Of a stretch of DNA of 64,000 nucleotides, positions 41,401 through 50,396 are shown piece by piece. Each line of letters starts with the position of its first letter. Positions within the stretch are counted from its first letter, which is position 1. Origin of the DNA: Defluviimonas aquaemixtae (GTDB taxonomy: Bacteria > Pseudomonadota > Alphaproteobacteria > Rhodobacterales > Rhodobacteraceae); the NCBI RefSeq assembly GCF_900302475.1, contig NZ_OMOQ01000001.1, positions 2,346,601-2,410,600 on the forward strand. Direction: 5' to 3'. A program made the translations under genes and the position numbers. The notes under the pieces were generated by a model, which was given only the letters and a program-made list of their open reading frames with translations, had not been told where the DNA came from and did not search any database.

Positions 41401-43219
41401 CAAGTAGCCGGACAGCATGGGGCGAGATGTTGAAATCGATGATCTCACACGGGTTTACCGGCTGCGCGTCTTCTGCCCCGTCAACCCCGTTCCATGACGC
41501 AAACCCGATGCCGTCCAACGCGAGCCCGCCCCCGCGCGAATGATCTTCGGGCCAGAAGGCGACTTTCAGCGCATGCGCGCTCCTTTCCTCACTAGGTGGA
41601 ATCTCGATCAGCAGGACGCCTGGTCCAGTGACGTCGCCCGCGAAGATAGGCCGGTCCTTATGCAATATCCGCAGAAACCCCGGCACGGTCGCCGCTGCGA
41701 TCGAAAGTTGCAACCGCCCGCCGTGGGCGAGGTGGGCAGAGAACCGCAACTTTCCCTCCGAGCCGGCCAGCAAGACATGATCTTCGGCCTCGGCCCATTC
41801 CAGCGGGGAAAGCCCGGGCCAATCCTCAAATCGCAATCGGGCAAGCCGACCCTCCGGCAATCGGGGCGCCGCGCCAAGCTCGCCCGCCGGCGTAATCGAT
41901 AAAGCAGCGAATACGACCGCGTTGTCGCCATTGAGCCTTAGGGACACGCGCCGCCTGGCCGCCCACGGATCGCGCTGCAGCGGAAACGCGATCTCTCCGG
42001 TGCCGCTCACCCGCCCGGACCAGATGGCGGTGCCGTCCGACCAGACCTCCACGAGGACCGGTTCCTCGATCTCTTCCAGCAGGCGAAGCTCCGCCCGCAC
42101 GATCAGCGTTTCGCGCGCGGGATCTACAGCGAAAAAAAGCGCCCTTGGCCGACAGGCAGCGCCCAGCCCGTCCGGGGCGAGTTGCTGCACGATGGCCGCG
42201 CGATGTGACACTTCGGAAAGCAGATCGATCCGCTCGCCAAACGGAACATGCGCCGGCCATCGCGGCTCAAGAAAAGAGCTGCGAGTGGGAAAGCCGGTCA
42301 GAACACGCGCACCCCTCGAACGCGTGCGGATCGACGCGGCCTGCCACCGGAGCGCTGCGGCCAGATCCTCCGCCTCCTCGGGCGTGCCGGCCGAAACGCC
42401 CTCATGTGTTGCCAGCGCGTCAAGAGCATCGGCGATGTCTGCGGCATTCTGCCGCTCGACCGCGTGATCCTGAATGCCGGGCGCGCTGCGCGCGTAGTTG
42501 TTCGACCCATGAACCCGGTATTCGCCGAGCACCCGCGGCACATGTCCCGCTCGACCGAGAAGGGCGGCGGCGCGGATCAGGAAGCAGTCCGCACTGATGC
42601 GCCAGCGCGCTTCCGGCATCGGCATGACCCGGGCGAGCATTTGCCGGGAAAAAAGGTTTCCCGACGTTGGCGGGAACGCGAAGGTTCCGGTGGCCAACAG
42701 GTCAGGCCGATTGTCCCCGGCCCGCGCCGCTAGCGACGCATCATGCAGGCCGAGACTACGACCCGCATCGTCGATCTTCTCTAGACCGAATGTCAGAACC
42801 GTAAGATCGTCGTGCCAATGATAAATCGCGGTTTCGAGCGCCTCGGGTTTCAAAAGGTCGTCCGCGTCGAGAAACAGGATCAGATCGCCGGTGGCGGCTG
42901 CAAATCCACGGTTGAACGCGGCTCCCTGCCCACGGTTCTCGGTGCGGATGTAGTCGATGCTATCGCGATAATGCTCGGCAACGCCCGGGCTGTGATCGGT
43001 CGAGCCGTCGTCGACGATCAGGACCTGCTCAGCCCTGCGAGTCTGGGCGAGAACACTCTCGATGCAGTCGGCAAGGAAATGGCCATAATTGTGGCAGGTG
43101 ATAACCACGCTGACAGTAGGATCTCCCAGCCGGCGGTATCGTTCGAACTCCGCCCGCAAGACGCCCGACGCAGCGACGCACCCGGCTGACGGAGATCCGT
43201 GCTGCATCGCATCACGCAT
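38402..43219 (-). CDS. Giant GT2 / GT41-like glycosyltransferase fused to a sulfotransferase
   Basis: The 1605-residue protein has three catalytic modules. Residues about 35-265 form a GT2 domain (VSVVITCHNYGHFLADCIES, LFLDADDLLKPEAL). A beta-rich non-catalytic region follows (about 300-750). Residues about 965-1345 resemble the GT-B catalytic half of O-GlcNAc transferase/SPINDLY-type GT41 enzymes (VYLDSFPYTGATTVCEALSQ) without TPR repeats. The C-terminal 240 residues are a PAPS-type sulfotransferase (ILAEPRTGSTLLCNLL P-loop at about 1375; RLIRLGRSNLLAQFSS). It may build and sulfate a glycan or glycoprotein in one polypeptide. Its start overlaps the stop of the upstream glycosyltransferase gene by eight bases. 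It probably acts in the cytoplasm; no signal peptide. Confidence 0.8.
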   Translation of the reverse strand: MRDAMQHGSPSAGCVAASGVLRAEFERYRRLGDPTVSVVITCHNYGHFLADCIESVLAQTRRAEQVLIVDDGSTDHSPGVAEHYRDSIDYIRTENRGQGAAFNRGFAAATGDLILFLDADDLLKPEALETAIYHWHDDLTVLTFGLEKIDDAGRSLGLHDASLAARAGDNRPDLLATGTFAFPPTSGNLFSRQMLARVMPMPEARWRISADCFLIRAAALLGRAGHVPRVLGEYRVHGSNNYARSAPGIQDHAVERQNAADIADALDALATHEGVSAGTPEEAEDLAAALRWQAASIRTRSRGARVLTGFPTRSSFLEPRWPAHVPFGERIDLLSEVSHRAAIVQQLAPDGLGAACRPRALFFAVDPARETLIVRAELRLLEEIEEPVLVEVWSDGTAIWSGRVSGTGEIAFPLQRDPWAARRRVSLRLNGDNAVVFAALSITPAGELGAAPRLPEGRLARLRFEDWPGLSPLEWAEAEDHVLLAGSEGKLRFSAHLAHGGRLQLSIAAATVPGFLRILHKDRPIFAGDVTGPGVLLIEIPPSEERSAHALKVAFWPEDHSRGGGLALDGIGFASWNGVDGAEDAQPVNPCEIIDFNISPHAVRLLAGGWVKGIASGARNDAAEAMLRLAVAGAREHCRLKLSLSPLLPPVPGRRHVLGISMGGAVLSALVLEGPGEVEFELPALPPDGLVELGFHSVFVREDGAEAVEPETAPFELSTLQVIAKPDIQPGRLRWAPRPKRVVFRQLIDDISAALAEIDAEDDPDVSALCALREKVLEMFSHHDPAALMMIAASRNGIATLDALGAAGSALRPSETERRLEETIGALDAGQPGVSLRQALADLVTRPAYRSAVFRNPAALPAPLYWRPDAVAAYMARAPLLNSEEEQANYADWLREVYDGICVALATEQTTSAIFKLCHGVLCGLRSARVIFGAGNLAPLIRARSRAIERGLIASGADLAYQAPSRQGGPRRLRVGVLVRDIRANPEGWALLGMWAGVDRARIEPLLIAMDQTAQTAYPGDRFETTLVLSGLTVTEAVQRIRDLDLDLLITGCYVFDWEKTALILAHRLARVQVWHGAVCPTTGGFRSFDVALTHRATEPKDAQVQYTETVAWLGGPVQCAYDLPVAPPAADVRRDLGLSGDAVMLVSGALTHKITDTLLSAWAEILARAPKAALVLYPFASNWSMAFDEQAFRDRWIAALDQKGVVGDRTVVLPTQTTERVHQIVGAADVYLDSFPYTGATTVCEALSQGVPVLTCAGGALRQLTGASWVNAYGLKNLVARSPRSYVSKAVRLATDPDASRRERETLRAFLDSGARPHCDPEFGQALSDALCAIAEVWGPATPPSETARQARTVAPNAAARRVTAPMVRFAILAEPRTGSTLLCNLLNLTPGVLCHFELFHEEMIQFRRNTVKEVEALAERNADPVGFLRRVYAKADAAGRAAMGFKHFSHLSCDVTEALIRDPDIRLIRLGRSNLLAQFSSERISKATDKWASLKGEATEHVRTHFDPAEFERWEAYIRRKAREGTEMLAKSGREALFLDYTTILDSETPARLSRLLGIRIAESREFDIQRQNPVSILDRFTNPDEVSRYLADRNLSHWAERG

Positions 43220-46200
43220 CAGCCCCCTCCACCGGGGTCACCGAGATAACCGCGCCGCCCAGAACCTGCGGGCTCTCTGCGCCCAAGAGATCGCCTGATA
43301 CGAGTTGACTGGTCATCACCTCTAGCCGCAACGGCGCGCTGAATGCCGCGGGCACAGGCAGATCGACGACGCTCGTCCCCTCCCCTTCGGTCGTTGCTGA
43401 TGAAAGGCGCTGGCCGCGCTTGTCGATCAGCGAAAGAGCCAGCCTCTGATCGAATGGCGGACCCAAAGTCAGCGTGCGCGCGCGCAGCGCGGAGGTTTCG
43501 GCCGGAAGTCCAGCAAGCAACAGATTTCCCGAACTCGTGGTAAGCCAATGCACCGCTTCATCCGTTGCCTGCCAGGCGTACGGCAGCTCTGGCCGGGCCA
43601 CGCCGCCCGGCAGCGAGTCCGCCGGATCGGCCGCGACCTGATTCGGCGGGGCGCAGTCGAGGAATGCCGAGGTCAGCACAAGACCGCTTGGGTCGGCATC
43701 TGCGACGAGTGCTATTTCCAGCGGTTCCGCCACGCCCCGAGGGCCAATGGGCAAGACGAGTCGTGCCCATGCTCCGATCACCGCCCGGTGCTGCGCGCCC
43801 TCGGTAGTCACCGTCAGGGCCAGTGGCTCGGCACGCTTACCGCTCCGCCGCAAATCAATCATAAGCGTTGACCCCCCTGGCACCGGCGGCAGCAAAACGG
43901 TCAGCAAAGCGAAGCGTGAGGTCAACACACCGCCTTCTGCCGTCACGCGGATACCGCAGACAGCCGTTCGAGGCGATGCGAAGAGATCCGCGAATGGACA
44001 GGGCATCGCGAAGGGCACTGCATCCTTGGCCGTGGGGGAGAGGCACAGGGCGCGCAACTCCGGCGGAACGCCGCTCTCCGCGAAAATAAGATTAATCTCG
44101 ACCCGCCCGTCCGGCTGGATACAGTCGTGCGCCAGCTCGATCACGGAACATGCGGAGCCCTCCCAGTGCAACACCGGAAGCTGAGCATTCCCCAACCGCG
44201 CCCGCAGCTCGATCGGAGCGGACCAGCCGAGAAGCAGCATCGAGCCACGCCGCTCGATCGATGTGAACGCCAGCTGCACCGACGTTCCGGCCGGCGTCAC
44301 GCTCCGCACTCGCGGCCAGTCCCAACCACGGCCAAGACACTGCGACGCGCGCAGACCCGTGCCGATCCCGTGCCAGTGGTTCGGCTCCAGCGCGGGCGCG
44401 GGCTGCCCGCTGCCGAAAAGAAGGTCGAGGCGAAGCGCCTGCAATCCCAGACTCTCTCTCCGTGTCGCACCGACCTCGATAGAAAAGATGACGTCCCGCC
44501 GTCCTGTGCCGGCGACCGGCATCAGCATCTCCGGCAAGCGCAGTCTGATCGTGCCATCTGTAAGCAGATGGCGCTCGTCTAGGAGATGGCCGTTCAGCAG
44601 GAAGCGTACGTCCGACAGCACCTCGTTCGCCAAAAGCCTGTAGTCGATCGAAAGCTGCCAGTCCCCGGCCACCGCCGGAAGGGTGAAGGCGAGACGCCCG
44701 GTCGCGCCGCGCAGCACCGCGCCGCGCGGACCGGACTCCGACCAGCCGGCGCCTAGCGGTGACGCCCCCGCCTCGGGGACGGTGAACAACCGCGAAACGT
44801 TCGTGTCGAAAGGCGGCCAAGTCGCCTTGCCCGCGCTTTGCCATATCGGCGCGGACGCTTCGTCCACTAACGAAACCAGCCTCTCGGCGCTGCACGCTGC
44901 CCCGGCGGGCGCGGCCTTCCGCCGCAACAATCCTTCGAACGCGCGCTCGTATGCTCCCCGCTCATCGGACCGAGCGATGGGATCGAGCCGCCCCAGCAAG
45001 GTGCGCCACGCGGCCCCCCGCTGAGCCGACCGCCGCGCCTTCAGGTAGGGCGTGCCCATCTCGGCGTGGAAATAGGCATTCGCGCCGTGGATTCGATACT
45101 GCCCCAGCACCTGCGGAAGATGAACGACGGACCCCCGCAAAGCCGCCGCGAGAACGAGGTAAAGATCGGCGGCAATGCGAAATTCTGGCTCGGGCATCGG
45201 CAGGATTGCCTCAAGAATGTGCCGTGGAAAGGCGTTCCCGCTCGTAGGCATGAACCCGAAGATGCCCTCAGTCAGAAGCGCACCCCGAAGATCGCCCGCC
45301 GCAGCGCGGAAGCAGGCCGGATGCAGGCCCGTCGCCCGCCCCTTTCGATCGATTGTTTCAAGAAGAAACTGCACCCGGCCCGCTTCTCGAACATCCGCCT
45401 GACCGAGCGTTTCGATGGCTTTCGCGCCAAGCCGGTCATCGGCATCGAGGAACAGAACTAGATCCCCCGTCGAGCTTGCGAAACCGGCGTTAAAGGCGGC
45501 TGCCTGGCCCCGGTTCGGCTGGCTGATGACCTTGATCCCGTCAAAGCTCGCGAGAACCTCTGCCGTATCATCGGTCGAGCCATCATCCACCACGATGATC
45601 TCATCCGGTGCAACGCTTTGTGCCTGTGCACTGCGGATCGCATCGGCGACATAGCGGCCATAGTTATGCGCGGTGATTATGACGCTGACACGCGGCCTCG
45701 CCCTTACGGCATGGGCGTCGGCGGCGTCGGACACGGCGGCCGCGATGATGCGGGGATCGGGCGGAAAAACGTTGAAGAGCCGTTCAACCGCCAGAAGCGC
45801 TCGCGTCCGGTCGCGCCGATTTCGACGGACACGCCGGGCCGCCGCAATGGCGCTGGAAAGCTCGTCAAGATCCTGCGCATCATGCGTCAGGCCGAGCCCT
45901 GCCGGCCCAGCGCCTGCGATCGTGACTACCTCTGCGCCCCGCGCCAGGGCGAACCAGACTTCGTCGGCGTTGTCGGTCACGACTATTGCTGCAGGTACAT
46001 CGCTGGCACTCGCCTCACCGAGTTTGTCCAAACACGAAAGAAACTCCGTCTTCCGCCCGACTCGAACGGCAATACCAGACTCTTCCTCGGAACCCTCACT
46101 GGTCACTGACGCGGCGGCGGCGCTTAGAGTATCTTCGGTCAACACATCTGCGTAGAGGGCGACGAGACGGCCCGGCCTGACATCACCGCGATATTCCGTC

Positions 46201-46490
46201 GCTATGACCCGCTCGGCCAGCGAAAGCCCAAGCCCGGTCCAACTCTCCCGCAACTCCAGCACCGGAAACCCGCCCGAGCGCGCGAGATCGTACAGCCGGC
46301 GGTCATCTGTTCCGCGCCCGCCCGAAACCAGCACCGCCGCTGGCTGAACATCATCAGAACCCGCACGCCACCTCCCACCAACGCCAAGCGCGCGCTCAAG
46401 CGCCTTGGTGTCAATCATCTCGGCGATGTCATTGGACAGGCGCAGAGCCTGAACCGCATTCGCTGTGTGTAGCTCCGCCACGTCACGCAC
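43212..46490 (-). CDS. Large GT2 glycosyltransferase with beta-rich C-terminal region
   Basis: The 1092-residue protein has an unassigned N-terminal Rossmann-like part (1-260), a GT2 domain at about 265-500 (RVSVIITAHNYGRYVADAIR, IIVVDDGSTDDT, LVLFLDADDRLG), and a long beta-rich tail (about 560-1092). The tail shares short blocks with the following 1605-residue protein, notably LLPPVPG before a predicted beta domain, and the two GT2 domains are also close (both have LFLDADD, PTSGN and LGxYRxHGxNxY). The pair therefore probably arose by duplication. It lies 20 bases after the lipoprotein gene and overlaps the next gene, so the three form one operon. The acceptor is unknown. Confidence 0.8.
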   Translation of the reverse strand: MRDVAELHTANAVQALRLSNDIAEMIDTKALERALGVGGRWRAGSDDVQPAAVLVSGGRGTDDRRLYDLARSGGFPVLELRESWTGLGLSLAERVIATEYRGDVRPGRLVALYADVLTEDTLSAAAASVTSEGSEEESGIAVRVGRKTEFLSCLDKLGEASASDVPAAIVVTDNADEVWFALARGAEVVTIAGAGPAGLGLTHDAQDLDELSSAIAAARRVRRNRRDRTRALLAVERLFNVFPPDPRIIAAAVSDAADAHAVRARPRVSVIITAHNYGRYVADAIRSAQAQSVAPDEIIVVDDGSTDDTAEVLASFDGIKVISQPNRGQAAAFNAGFASSTGDLVLFLDADDRLGAKAIETLGQADVREAGRVQFLLETIDRKGRATGLHPACFRAAAGDLRGALLTEGIFGFMPTSGNAFPRHILEAILPMPEPEFRIAADLYLVLAAALRGSVVHLPQVLGQYRIHGANAYFHAEMGTPYLKARRSAQRGAAWRTLLGRLDPIARSDERGAYERAFEGLLRRKAAPAGAACSAERLVSLVDEASAPIWQSAGKATWPPFDTNVSRLFTVPEAGASPLGAGWSESGPRGAVLRGATGRLAFTLPAVAGDWQLSIDYRLLANEVLSDVRFLLNGHLLDERHLLTDGTIRLRLPEMLMPVAGTGRRDVIFSIEVGATRRESLGLQALRLDLLFGSGQPAPALEPNHWHGIGTGLRASQCLGRGWDWPRVRSVTPAGTSVQLAFTSIERRGSMLLLGWSAPIELRARLGNAQLPVLHWEGSACSVIELAHDCIQPDGRVEINLIFAESGVPPELRALCLSPTAKDAVPFAMPCPFADLFASPRTAVCGIRVTAEGGVLTSRFALLTVLLPPVPGGSTLMIDLRRSGKRAEPLALTVTTEGAQHRAVIGAWARLVLPIGPRGVAEPLEIALVADADPSGLVLTSAFLDCAPPNQVAADPADSLPGGVARPELPYAWQATDEAVHWLTTSSGNLLLAGLPAETSALRARTLTLGPPFDQRLALSLIDKRGQRLSSATTEGEGTSVVDLPVPAAFSAPLRLEVMTSQLVSGDLLGAESPQVLGGAVISVTPVEGADA

Positions 46491-46510
46491 GCCGCATCAT
46501 GCGCGCAGGG

Positions 46511-46927
46511 TCAGTAATCGTTGTCTCGGTCACTTGAAGAGACATTCTGGACCGGGCTCGCCACTCTCCGGTTCCCGCACAACGCATTACGACGGTCGCT
46601 GGACACCTTCGCCCATGTGCTGTCCGGAATGCCCTGCAAGGCGTCCTCCCCTACCGCGCAAAGCGTCGAAAGCGGCAGTGTGTTCAACAGGGGTGCGACT
46701 TTGGGGCTCTCGGGATAGGCACGAACGAAAGCCTCGACATCGGCGGGCAAGCGGGATTCAAGCGCCCGGCTGCTAAGCCGCTGCTCCTCAGCGCTGACGT
46801 TTGCCGTGCGAGTCTCGTGAGTTTGGAATAAAGGTGCGCAACCGACCTGTGTCACTGCCATGGTGCCCGTAGAAACACCGACCATAAGCGATCGCGTCAA
46901 CAGGGAGAGTTTCGTGCTATTCGACAT
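46511..46927 (-). CDS. Small lipoprotein, divergent partner of the caspase-like gene
   Basis: The 138-residue protein has a hydrophobic leader (MSNSTKLSLLTRSLMVGVST) ending in VTQVGCAPL, a lipobox-like VGC with the acceptor Cys. The mature part contains LPADVEAFVRAYPESPKVAP, a segment like the helical repeats found after bacterial caspase domains; the divergent caspase-like protein has DPDVFRAFVTRFPGSPFEA. No catalytic motif is visible. It is the first gene of the glycosyltransferase operon. Start 46927 has GGGGGC upstream; an in-frame ATG 27 bases earlier is possible. Function unknown; an accessory protein for the caspase-like product is a reasonable guess. Confidence 0.55.
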   Translation of the reverse strand: MSNSTKLSLLTRSLMVGVSTGTMAVTQVGCAPLFQTHETRTANVSAEEQRLSSRALESRLPADVEAFVRAYPESPKVAPLLNTLPLSTLCAVGEDALQGIPDSTWAKVSSDRRNALCGNRRVASPVQNVSSSDRDNDY

Positions 46928-47116
46928 TGAACATGCCCCCCATCCTGCCTTCAAGGTTTACACGCGAGGGGTTTTCAGTCTAGCTATTTCTCGTCAGGCT
47001 GGGGGCAATGGCCGCTCTGACGGGCGGCACTGGATACAGCCACCGGGATAGTTTCTTTGTCATGTTTCGGGTTGCTTCGTTGACCCAATTGCCTTTTCGG
47101 CCTCGCGGAGAGCCGC

Positions 47117-49984
47117 ATGATAGCCCGCAGTCTCGATTCTCTTCTCGTGAAAGTCGCGGTCATGCTGTGGCTAGCGGTCGTGGCGACTACCGCTGCCATG
47201 GCAGAGGGGAGAGTCGCGCTTGTCGTCGGCAATAGCGACTATGAATATGTCTCCGCGCTTCCCAATCCGCGCAATGACGCGGCGGCGATCCAGACCAAGC
47301 TGCTAGAACTAGGATTCACCGTCGTTTCGTCACTAAACGCGGACCTCGAAGGGATCCGCGCCAATCTCGACCGCTTCAAGCAGGAAGCCGCAGGCGCCGA
47401 TATCGCGCTCATCTTCTACGCGGGCCATGGGCTTCAGATTTCCGGCGAGAATTACATCCTCCCCATCGACGCTAGGATCACTACACCATCTGATCTTCAG
47501 TCAGCGGCGATCCGAACGTCGGAGCTCTACGAAACATTCCGCTCCGCCCAACCGAAGCTCGCGATCCTGATCCTCGATGCCTGCCGCAACAACCCGCTCA
47601 CCGACGTGCTTGGCACCGCGCCGGGCCTCACGAGCGGTACCGCGTCGCCGCGCGAATTCGTGCGGAATCCGGAAAGCGCGGGCATGATCATCGCGTTCGC
47701 GGCGGCTCCTGGCGCAGTGGCTTATGACGGCATCGATGGCAACAGCCCGTACACGACTGCTCTTCTCCAGTGGATCGATCGCCCCGGGCTCGAGCTTGGC
47801 ACCATGTTCCGCAAGGTGCGCGGAACCGTGCTCGATCTGACGCAAGGCGCCCAGATTCCCTGGGTCGAAGAGGCACTGCTGCGCGAGGTCTACCTCAATC
47901 CGCTGGACCCCAATGCTCTCGCGGGCATCGTCGAGAGCGCGCGGGTGGAGCTTGCGCTTCTGGAGACGATCCGGGCGCTCGACGACCCTGTCGAGCAGGC
48001 CGCAGGCGCTGAATTCTACGATCGCTATGTCGATGGCGACCAGGTACTGGAGGAAGCAACCATCCAGCGCGCCTCGCTTACCGACGATACCGAGCTTTCG
48101 CAGGACGAGGCTTTCGCGCAGCAGGGCCTCATCTGGCTGTCGATCCGGAGGAGCGACGATCCCGACGTGTTCCGGGCCTTCGTAACGCGCTTTCCCGGCA
48201 GTCCGTTCGAAGCATTGGCCCTAGCGCGGATTGAGGCATTGGAGGCCGCCGACCCACCGCCGGTTCTCGCCGAACTGGCGACCGGTAACTTCGGAGCTTC
48301 GGCAGGTGACGGTGCGACAGAAGCGGCCGGCGTTTCCGGCTTCGGCACAGAGGATACCGCCCGCCCGGAAACCGTCGCGGAGCTTGGCGGAACGCCGGAG
48401 GGGGCGGACCAGCCGCTGCTGCCACTCGCCACTCCGGACTCACCTTCGGTCGTCGAGGCGCAGTTCGGCTTCGGCAAGCCGCATCTGGCCGCCGTTCAGT
48501 TGCTCCTGAGGCAGGCGGGCAGCTATGGCGGACCTATCGACGGGGATGTTGGCCAGCAATCACGGCGCGCGATCACCGATTTCCAGTCGGCGCAGGAGCT
48601 GCCCGCATCGGGCTATCTCGATCTTGAAACGTTGCTGGCGCTGGTCCGCCAGAACGCGCGCCCGGTTCTCCTCGGCGATCTGCCTGATGAGATGCGCGAC
48701 GCACTCCACCGTGTCGCCGCCACTGCTGCACGCGGGCCCGGCGCCGCGCCCGAAACGATTCGCGTCATCGCCATCAGCCGAAACGACGATGTCCACAACT
48801 ACTGGCGCGAGGTCGCCGATGAATTCGAGGCGGGTCATCCGGGCTACCGCATCGCGCTCAGCTTCCAGCCCGGCCAGGAATACCAGAGGCGGCTCATGGC
48901 GATCCTTGGCTCCGAAGACCCGCCCGACATCCTCTACACCTGGGGCGGCGGTCATCTGGACGCGCTGCGCCAAGCCGGTTTCGCCCGCGATCTGACGGCT
49001 GAGATGACCGATGGGTGGGCGCTCGAATTCCGGCCGGGTGCGCTTCAGAACTACACGTTCGACGGCCAGATCTACGGTGCGCCGGCCTTGATGTCGCTCA
49101 TTTCGCTCTGGGTGAACCGGAAGGTGATGGCCGAGGCCGGCCTGCCGGTCGAGGCCCTCGCGACATGGGAAGGCTTTCTCGATACCGTGGCCGAACTCAA
49201 GCGGCGGGGCGTCACTCCTATCGCCATCGGCGGCGGCGATGAATGGCCGTTCGAGCTCTACTGGGCCAATCTCGCCCAGCAGATCGGGGGTCGCTCAGCC
49301 TTCCAGGACGCGTATCAGGGACTCGGCCAGGGCTTCCGCGATCCAGTCTTCGTCGAGGCAGGCCGCCAGTTTCGCCGGCTGGCCGATCTGGAGCCGTTCC
49401 AGCAGGGCCATCTTGCTATGGATGACGGTCTCGCGGTCGAAGCCTTCGCCCAGGGCGAGGCTGCGATGGTCCTGACCGGAAACTGGCGGCTCCAGAAAAT
49501 GCGCTGGAAGTGGCCCGGCGGGCCCGAACGGATGCAGGCCGAGCTCCTGCGCCTCCCATTCCCGCGCGTCGATCAGGCGGCGGATATCGGAATCACCTAT
49601 GGCGGCGTTGACGGCTTTGCGGTCAATATGAACGCGCCGGATGCCGCGGTCGAGTTCCTCAAACTCATGACAAGCCCCCAGGTGCAACTGCGGATGATCG
49701 AGCTCGCCTCGTCGCTTCCCTCCGTGTCCGGCACGGACATCTCCATCGAGGATCCGTTTCTCAGCGGCGTCGCGAAGGAGCTTCTGGAAAGCAGCCATCA
49801 CCAGCTTTATTACGATCAGGCCCTCGGCCCCGTGGCCGGAGAGACGCTGACCCAGCTTGCCATGGCGATTGGCCAGCGCGCGATGACCGGTCCCGAAGCC
49901 GCCGAGCGACTCGATGAGGTCTGGGATCGCGTGCTAATCGAGAACCGCGGTACGGAGCCGTCTCAGACGATCCCAGCTGAGTGA
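47117..49984 (+). CDS. Secreted caspase-like peptidase fused to PG-binding and solute-binding domains
   Basis: The 955-residue protein has a Sec signal peptide (to about residue 29), then a C14 caspase-like domain with the catalytic dyad in IFYAGHGLQ (His104) and LILDACRNNP (Cys156). A helical linker with a FVTRFPGSPFEALALARIEA repeat follows (about 340-380), then a peptidoglycan-binding type 1 domain (about 450-512: QLLLRQAGSYGGPIDGDVG and onward). From about 546 to the C-terminus is a complete family-1 extracellular solute-binding domain (VADEFEAGHPGYRIALSFQP, DILYTWGGGHLDAL, FKxxx-type MVLTGNWRL). The usual ABC permease and ATPase genes are absent. Sugar or peptide binding may regulate the protease. 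GGAGAG precedes the start. Confidence 0.85.
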   Translation: MIARSLDSLLVKVAVMLWLAVVATTAAMAEGRVALVVGNSDYEYVSALPNPRNDAAAIQTKLLELGFTVVSSLNADLEGIRANLDRFKQEAAGADIALIFYAGHGLQISGENYILPIDARITTPSDLQSAAIRTSELYETFRSAQPKLAILILDACRNNPLTDVLGTAPGLTSGTASPREFVRNPESAGMIIAFAAAPGAVAYDGIDGNSPYTTALLQWIDRPGLELGTMFRKVRGTVLDLTQGAQIPWVEEALLREVYLNPLDPNALAGIVESARVELALLETIRALDDPVEQAAGAEFYDRYVDGDQVLEEATIQRASLTDDTELSQDEAFAQQGLIWLSIRRSDDPDVFRAFVTRFPGSPFEALALARIEALEAADPPPVLAELATGNFGASAGDGATEAAGVSGFGTEDTARPETVAELGGTPEGADQPLLPLATPDSPSVVEAQFGFGKPHLAAVQLLLRQAGSYGGPIDGDVGQQSRRAITDFQSAQELPASGYLDLETLLALVRQNARPVLLGDLPDEMRDALHRVAATAARGPGAAPETIRVIAISRNDDVHNYWREVADEFEAGHPGYRIALSFQPGQEYQRRLMAILGSEDPPDILYTWGGGHLDALRQAGFARDLTAEMTDGWALEFRPGALQNYTFDGQIYGAPALMSLISLWVNRKVMAEAGLPVEALATWEGFLDTVAELKRRGVTPIAIGGGDEWPFELYWANLAQQIGGRSAFQDAYQGLGQGFRDPVFVEAGRQFRRLADLEPFQQGHLAMDDGLAVEAFAQGEAAMVLTGNWRLQKMRWKWPGGPERMQAELLRLPFPRVDQAADIGITYGGVDGFAVNMNAPDAAVEFLKLMTSPQVQLRMIELASSLPSVSGTDISIEDPFLSGVAKELLESSHHQLYYDQALGPVAGETLTQLAMAIGQRAMTGPEAAERLDEVWDRVLIENRGTEPSQTIPAE

Positions 49985-50396
49985 GAGCGGAGACTGGACG
50001 ATGATTCCGTGAACCAGCGGTGATGGCCGGTGATTGCAATCTAGCGGGCCACCGCCCGCCTGCCCCCGAAATCATCGTCCAAATGGACCGAAGGCAAGCC
50101 ATGAACCGTAACTCGATAGGGTCGCAAATCAGAAGAGCGGAAACTCTGATAACGGCCGAGGGCGCATTGGGTAGCACGTCAACCCCTGAACAGAGCTAGC
50201 TGATAATGCGGACGCCAAGCGGAACGTGTCAGGGTCTGCTCGGCACTACCAGTCGACTTCGAACAATCCAGTGGGCTGGACATAACCGCACAACGCCCGC
50301 TCAACCGTTCTGTTACTACTTCTATGGTCTCTTGTCCCGGTCTAGCATGACCTTGGCCTTGAGGCGCCGTGTACCGCCTGAGGCGCTGAAGCGCGA
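49985..50396. other. Intergenic, no gene seen
   Basis: About 410 bases between the convergent caspase-like and MarR genes. Short frames only, with no recognised motif. No strong terminator hairpin was found by eye. Confidence 0.45.

Noticed and set aside
47117..49984. ABC importer component
   Set aside because: The solute-binding domain is fused to a caspase and no permease or ATPase gene is adjacent, so a transport role is not supported.
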